A stretch of DNA of 64,000 nt from Pseudomonas sp. TCU-HL1 (GTDB lineage: Bacteria > Pseudomonadota > Gammaproteobacteria > Pseudomonadales > Pseudomonadaceae), in the NCBI RefSeq assembly GCF_001708505.1, contig NZ_CP015992.1, forward strand, positions 248,001 through 312,000. The letters run 5' to 3'. Each line of letters opens with the position of its first letter. Position 1 is the stretch's first letter. The notes under the pieces were generated by a model. It searched no databases. It had not been told where the DNA came from and saw only the letters and a list, made by a program, of their open reading frames with translations. The position numbers were made by a program, and so were the translations under genes. This document shows, piece after piece, positions 59,663-64,000 of this stretch.

Positions 59663-60316
59663 CTAGCGCAGGGATATTACCGGCCAGCCGCGCTGCTCGG
59701 CTTCGGTACGCAGCTTCGGGTCTGGGTCTACGGCGATCGGACGGGTCACCTGTTCCAGCAGGGGCAGGTCGTTCAGCGAGTCGCTGTAGAAGCTGCTGTC
59801 TTCCAGGTTGAATCCGGTTTCTTCGAGCCAGCGGGCGAGGCGGGTCACCTTGCCTTCGCGGAAGCAGGGCACGTCGGTGGTGCGGCCAGTGTAGCGGCCA
59901 TCGGCCATTTCGCACTCGGTGGCCAGCAGGGTTTCGACGCCCAGGCGGCTGGCGATCGGCGCGGTGACGAAGCGGTTGGTGGCGGTGATGATCAGCAGCT
60001 TGTCGCCGGCTGCCCGGTGCTCGGCCAGCAGGGCTTCGGCCTTGGGCAGGATGATCGGCTCGATGCAGTCGCGCATGAACTCGCGGTGCCACTGGTCGAG
60101 TTGCACCCTGTCGGTACGTCCGAGGATTTCCAGGCTGAAGTTCAGGTAGTCCTGAATGTTCAGGCGGCCGGCCAGGTAGTCCTGATAGAACTCATCGTTG
60201 CGCGCTTTGTAGGCAATCCCGTCGAGAATGCCGCGTTCGCAGAGGTAATCCCCCCAGGCGTGGTCGCTGTCGCCAGCCAGCAGGGTATTGTCGAGGTCGA
60301 AAAGAGCCAGGCGCAC
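59663..60316 (-). CDS. HAD-superfamily phosphatase (HAD-IB, SerB-like)
   Basis: A 217-residue HAD phosphatase. Motif I is LFDLDNTLLAGD (the two catalytic Asp), motif II the Thr in IITATNRFV, and motif III/IV the Lys in REGKVTRL and SFYSDSLNDLPLL. The helical cap lies after motif I, as in HAD-IB enzymes such as SerB and some histidinol-phosphatases; the substrate is not certain. The start GTG at 60316 follows a clear aaggaataac site; the longer ATG reading would add 31 residues with no family support. It is convergent with the DUF2269 pair and divergent from rppH (PAO1 PA0335). Confidence 0.87.
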   Translation of the reverse strand: MRLALFDLDNTLLAGDSDHAWGDYLCERGILDGIAYKARNDEFYQDYLAGRLNIQDYLNFSLEILGRTDRVQLDQWHREFMRDCIEPIILPKAEALLAEHRAAGDKLLIITATNRFVTAPIASRLGVETLLATECEMADGRYTGRTTDVPCFREGKVTRLARWLEETGFNLEDSSFYSDSLNDLPLLEQVTRPIAVDPDPKLRTEAEQRGWPVISLR

Positions 60317-60461
60317 GTCGTTATTCCTTGCATCGAAGCGTCGAAGGGCGGCCAGAATAGCCGCTTTGAGCGGAGCTGCCCATCGCGCTAAAGGCTCGCA
60401 TTGCTGCATTTACGGGCTTTATGGAACAATGCCGTAACATGCGTTTGCGAGGTTGAGTGCC

Positions 60462-60941
60462 GTGATCGATTCCGATGGTTTTCGCCCGAATGTCGGCATC
60501 ATTCTCGCCAATGATGCCGGGCAGGTGCTTTGGGCCCGGCGTATCAACCAGGATGCCTGGCAGTTCCCGCAAGGCGGGATCAATCCGCGGGAGACGCCAG
60601 AAGAGGCGCTTTACCGGGAGTTGAATGAAGAAGTTGGCCTGGAACAGCAGGATGTGAAGATTCTTGCCTGCACCCGTGGCTGGTTGCGCTATCGTCTGCC
60701 CCAGCGCCTGGTGCGCACCAACAGCCAGCCGCTGTGTATTGGCCAGAAACAGAAGTGGTTCCTGCTGCGTTTGCAGTCGGACGAGAACAAGGTACGGATG
60801 GACCTGACCGGCAAGCCCGAGTTCGATGGCTGGCGCTGGGTCAGTTACTGGTACCCGTTGGGGCAGGTGGTGACCTTCAAGCGTGAAGTCTATCGCCGAG
60901 CCCTCAAGGAACTAGCACCGCGCCTCCTGGCGCAAGACTGA
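60462..60941 (+). CDS. rppH: RNA pyrophosphohydrolase RppH
   Basis: A 159-residue Nudix hydrolase that removes pyrophosphate from the 5' end of mRNA and starts decay. The Nudix box GGINPRETPEEALYRELNEEVGL is complete (residues about 35-57). The GTG at 60462 (MIDSDGFRPNVG) is the family start; a TTG nine bases upstream is less likely. It lies 22 bases upstream of ptsP, as in other pseudomonads. Confidence 0.95.
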   Translation: MIDSDGFRPNVGIILANDAGQVLWARRINQDAWQFPQGGINPRETPEEALYRELNEEVGLEQQDVKILACTRGWLRYRLPQRLVRTNSQPLCIGQKQKWFLLRLQSDENKVRMDLTGKPEFDGWRWVSYWYPLGQVVTFKREVYRRALKELAPRLLAQD

Positions 60942-60963
60942 CCCGGAGAAAGGCTGCCTAGCC

Positions 60964-63243
60964 ATGCTCAACACGCTGCGCAAGATCGTCCAGGAAGTGA
61001 ACGCCGCCAAGGATCTGAAGGCGGCGTTGGCGATCATTGTGCAACGGGTAAAGGAGGCCATGGGCAGCCAGGTCTGCTCGGTCTATCTGATGGACCCGGA
61101 GTCCAACCGCTTCGTGCTCATGGCCACCGAGGGCCTGAACAAACGCTCCATCGGCAAGGTCAGCATGGCCCCCAACGAAGGCCTCGTGGGGCTGGTGGGC
61201 ACCCGCGAGGAACCGCTGAACCTCGAACACGCCGCCGATCACCCCCGTTACCGCTACTTCGCCGAAACCGGTGAAGAGCGCTTCGCCTCCTTCCTTGGTG
61301 CCCCGATCATCCACCACCGCCGGGTGATGGGCGTACTCGTGGTGCAGCAAAAGGAGCGCCGTCAGTTCGACGAAGGCGAGGAAGCCTTCCTCGTCACCAT
61401 GAGCGCGCAGCTCGCCGGCGTTATCGCCCATGCCGAGGCCACCGGCTCCATCCGCGGCCTGGGCCGCCAGGGCAAGGGTACCCAGGAAGCCAAGTTCGTG
61501 GGTGTGCCTGGTGCGCCTGGCGCGGCGGTGGGCAAGGCCGTGGTGGTGTTGCCGCCTGCCGATCTGGAAGTGGTGCCCGATCGCGCGGTGGATGACATCG
61601 AAGCCGAGGTCGAGCGCTTCAAGCAGGCCCTGGAGGCAGTGCGCGAAGACATGCGCCGGCTCTCCAGCAAGCTGGAAACCCAGTTGCGTCCCGAGGAGCG
61701 CGCCCTCTTCGATGTTTACCTGATGATGCTCGACGACGCCTCCATCGGCATGGAGGTGAAACGCGTGATCCGCACCGGCCAGTGGGCCCAGGGCGCGCTG
61801 CGCCAGGTGGTGATGGAGCACGTGACCCGTTTCGAACTGATGGACGATGCCTACCTGCGCGAGCGTGCGTCCGACGTCAAGGACCTCGGTCGCCGCCTGC
61901 TCGCCTACCTGCAGGAAGAGCGCAAGCAGAACCTGGTCTACCAGGAGAACACCATCCTGGTCAGCGAGGAGCTGTCCCCGGCCATGCTCGGCGAAGTGCC
62001 GGAAGGCAAGCTGGTGGGCCTGGTCTCGGTGCTGGGTTCGGGTAACTCCCACGTCGCCATCCTTGCCCGCGCCATGGGCATTCCCACCGTTATGGGCGTG
62101 GTCGACCTGCCGTATTCCAAGGTCGACGGCATCGAGATGATCGTCGACGGCTACCACGGCGAAGTCTTCACCAACCCGTCGGCCGAACTGCGCAAGCAGT
62201 ACAGCGACGTGGTGGAAGAGGACCGCCAGCTGGTCAAGGGCCTGGATGCCCTGCGCAGCCTGCCCTGCGAAACCCTGGACGGCCAGCGCATGCCGTTGTG
62301 GGTCAACACGGGCCTGCTCGCCGACGTGACCCGTGCCCAGGAGCGCGGCGCCGAAGGCGTCGGCCTGTATCGCACCGAAGTGCCGTTCATGATCAACGAG
62401 CGCTTCCCCAGCGAAAAAGAGCAGCTCGCCATTTACCGCGAGCAGCTCGCTGCCTTCCATCCGTTGCCGGTGACCATGCGTACCCTGGACATCGGCGGCG
62501 ACAAGGCCCTGTCCTATTTCCCGATCAAAGAAAGCAACCCGTTCCTCGGCTGGCGGGGCATACGCGTAACCCTCGACCACCCGGAAATCTTCCTGGTCCA
62601 GGTGCGCGCCATGCTCAAGGCCAGCGAAGGCCTGGACAACCTGCGCATCCTGCTGCCGATGATTTCCGGCACCCATGAGCTGGAAGAGGCCCTGCATCTT
62701 ATCCACCGTGCCTGGGGCGAGGTGCGTGACGAGGGCGTGGACATCCCGATGCCGCCGGTTGGCGTGATGATCGAGATCCCCGCTGCCGTGTACCAGACCA
62801 AAGAACTTTCGCGCCAGGTGGACTTCCTTTCGGTGGGTTCCAACGACCTGACCCAGTACCTGCTGGCGGTGGACCGCAACAATCCGCGCGTGGCGGACCT
62901 CTACGACTACCTGCATCCGGCCGTGCTGCAAGCGCTGAAGAAGGTGGTGGACGACGCCCATGCCGAAGGCAAGCCGGTGAGCATCTGCGGCGAGATGGCG
63001 GGCGATCCGGCTGCCGCCGTGCTGTTGCTGGCCATGGGCTTTGACAGCCTGTCGATGAACGCCACCAACCTGCCCAAGGTGAAGTGGCTGCTGCGCCAGG
63101 TCACCATGACCAAGGCCAAGGAATTGCTGGCGCAACTGTTGGCCATCGACAACCCGCAGGTTATCCACAGCTCGCTGCATCTCGCCCTGCGCAACCTGGG
63201 TCTCGGTCGGGTGATCAACCCGGCCTCGACCATCCAGACCTGA
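60964..63243 (+). CDS. ptsP: Phosphoenolpyruvate-protein phosphotransferase PtsP (EI-Ntr)
   Basis: A 759-residue enzyme I of the nitrogen phosphotransferase system. An N-terminal GAF domain (residues about 1-150) precedes the enzyme I core: the phosphorylated His at about residue 363 in GSGNSHVAIL, the PEP-binding RTEVPFMI and RTLDIGGDKAL segments, and the C-terminal GEMAGDP. It passes phosphate to NPr and on to EIIA-Ntr. It is co-directional with rppH 22 bases upstream and ends before a strong terminator. No sugar-specific PTS genes are nearby. Confidence 0.95.
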   Translation: MLNTLRKIVQEVNAAKDLKAALAIIVQRVKEAMGSQVCSVYLMDPESNRFVLMATEGLNKRSIGKVSMAPNEGLVGLVGTREEPLNLEHAADHPRYRYFAETGEERFASFLGAPIIHHRRVMGVLVVQQKERRQFDEGEEAFLVTMSAQLAGVIAHAEATGSIRGLGRQGKGTQEAKFVGVPGAPGAAVGKAVVVLPPADLEVVPDRAVDDIEAEVERFKQALEAVREDMRRLSSKLETQLRPEERALFDVYLMMLDDASIGMEVKRVIRTGQWAQGALRQVVMEHVTRFELMDDAYLRERASDVKDLGRRLLAYLQEERKQNLVYQENTILVSEELSPAMLGEVPEGKLVGLVSVLGSGNSHVAILARAMGIPTVMGVVDLPYSKVDGIEMIVDGYHGEVFTNPSAELRKQYSDVVEEDRQLVKGLDALRSLPCETLDGQRMPLWVNTGLLADVTRAQERGAEGVGLYRTEVPFMINERFPSEKEQLAIYREQLAAFHPLPVTMRTLDIGGDKALSYFPIKESNPFLGWRGIRVTLDHPEIFLVQVRAMLKASEGLDNLRILLPMISGTHELEEALHLIHRAWGEVRDEGVDIPMPPVGVMIEIPAAVYQTKELSRQVDFLSVGSNDLTQYLLAVDRNNPRVADLYDYLHPAVLQALKKVVDDAHAEGKPVSICGEMAGDPAAAVLLLAMGFDSLSMNATNLPKVKWLLRQVTMTKAKELLAQLLAIDNPQVIHSSLHLALRNLGLGRVINPASTIQT

Positions 63244-63394
63244 GGCGCGGCGTAGCGATGCACGCCAGATAGGGTATCGAGTCATTGCTGAAACGTCTGG
63301 ACGATGGCCTTTACCAGGCCAAGCAGTGGCGTAATTGCATCGCGCCCTGCTGAGTCGTCTTTCGTTCAGCGTTACCCTGAGCAGCACCCGGAAT

Positions 63395-63424
63395 GAAAAC
63401 GCCCGCCAATCGGCGGGCGTTTTC
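63395..63424. terminator. Bidirectional terminator between ptsP and pyrC'
   Basis: A perfect 13-bp stem (63395-63407 with 63412-63424) with A-rich and T-rich ends lies between convergent ptsP and PyrC' genes. It should terminate both. Bases 63244-63394 hold no other gene. Confidence 0.88.
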
Positions 63425-63436
63425 ATGTCGTGTGCA

Positions 63437-64000
63437 TCAACTCTGGAAGATGATTCGGCCGTCCACCAGGGTGTAGCGCACCTGGCCCGGCAGGCAGTGG
63501 CCGATGAAGGGGCAGTTGTCGCCCTTGGATTTCCAGGTCTCGCCCGCCAGCGTGGAGGCTTGCGGGTCGAACAACACCAGGTCTGCCGGAGCGCCCACGG
63601 CCAGGCGGCCGGCAGGCAAGCGCAGGGCGCGGGCCGGGCCGGCGGTCAGGCGGGCGAGCAGCGTCGGCAGATCGAGCAGGCCGTCCTGCACCAGCGTCAT
63701 GGCCAGCGGCAGCAGCAGTTCCACACTGCTGATGCCCGGCTCGGTGGCGCCGAATGGCGCGAGCTTGGCATCCGGCTCATGCGGCTGGTGGTGGCTGGCA
63801 ATGGCCGAGATCACGCCGCTCTTCACCGCTTCGCGCAGGCCGTCGCGGTCGGCACGGGCGCGCAGCGGCGGCTGCACGTGGTAGAGGCTGGAAAAATCGA
63901 TCAGCGCTTCGTCGGTAAGGATCAGCTGGTACATGGCCACATCGGCGGTCACCGGCAGGCCACGGGCCTGGGCCTGGGCGATCATCTCGGCACCACGGGC
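63437..64000 (-). CDS. Non-catalytic dihydroorotase-like PyrC' (partial, runs off window)
   Basis: The last 188 codons of a dihydroorotase-like protein; the frame is open to the window edge, so the N-terminus lies outside. The region that in active dihydroorotases reads TDHAPH is ASHHQPH here, so a metal-site Asp/His pattern is altered, consistent with the PyrC' subunit that pairs with PyrB to form the pseudomonad aspartate transcarbamoylase complex. Its expected neighbours pyrB and pyrR would lie beyond 64000. It converges with ptsP. In PAO1 it is next to the cystathionine gamma-lyase gene, not ptsP. Confidence 0.85.
   Translation of the reverse strand, partial: ARGAEMIAQAQARGLPVTADVAMYQLILTDEALIDFSSLYHVQPPLRARADRDGLREAVKSGVISAIASHHQPHEPDAKLAPFGATEPGISSVELLLPLAMTLVQDGLLDLPTLLARLTAGPARALRLPAGRLAVGAPADLVLFDPQASTLAGETWKSKGDNCPFIGHCLPGQVRYTLVDGRIIFQS

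Noticed and set aside
60958..63426. A long minus-strand reading frame opposite ptsP
   Set aside because: It is a GC-driven shadow of ptsP; its translation is Gln/His/Gly-rich and matches no family.

Overview
The window is about 64 kb of GC-rich Pseudomonas chromosome. Gene content, gene order and product lengths match the Pseudomonas core closely: ftsY-ftsE-ftsX-rpoH, thiS-thiG-trmB, metX-metW-rdgB-hemW, yggS-proC-yggT divergent from pilT-pilU, and rppH-ptsP. Comparisons with the P. aeruginosa PAO1 gene order are from memory, not from an alignment. No rRNA, tRNA, CRISPR array, prophage or intact insertion sequence was seen. The exact species cannot be fixed; this is not P. aeruginosa itself.

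Bases 1-32,232 resemble the PAO1 PA0365-PA0400 region. They hold a Tat lipoprotein and a coniferyl-aldehyde-type dehydrogenase with a divergent TetR regulator, an M16 peptidase pair with rsmD, the cell-division and heat-shock cluster, peptidoglycan synthesis (mtgA), thiamine thiazole synthesis (thiSG), tRNA modification (trmB), methionine activation (metXW), nucleotide and haem housekeeping (rdgB, hemW), a bacterial dynamin-like GTPase, PLP/proline genes (yggS, proC), the twitching ATPases pilT/pilU, and a cystathionine beta-synthase/gamma-lyase pair.

Bases 32,511-63,243 resemble a second PAO1 stretch, PA0305-PA0337. They hold the acylase HacB with a divergent AraC regulator, small enzymes and secreted proteins, serA divergent from D-2-hydroxyglutarate dehydrogenase, a polyamine-type module (deacetylase, APC permease, four-gene ABC importer), two beta-propeller proteins of the CarP/SdiA-regulated type, rpiA, ilvA, paired DUF2269 membrane proteins, rppH and ptsP. 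The last gene (63,437 onward) is the non-catalytic dihydroorotase PyrC', which in PAO1 sits next to the cystathionine gene that ends here at 32,232. A block of about 31 kb therefore appears inserted or rearranged between the two.

The less ordinary content is mostly non-coding or degenerate: a decayed CarO/YgiW-type OB-fold gene, a conserved bipartite element upstream of two polyamine-type transport loci, a 139-bp MITE-like element with a diverged relative between thiG and trmB, several families of palindromic interspersed repeats, and an orphan periplasmic binding protein that has lost its second lobe. No wholly new multi-gene system is evident.
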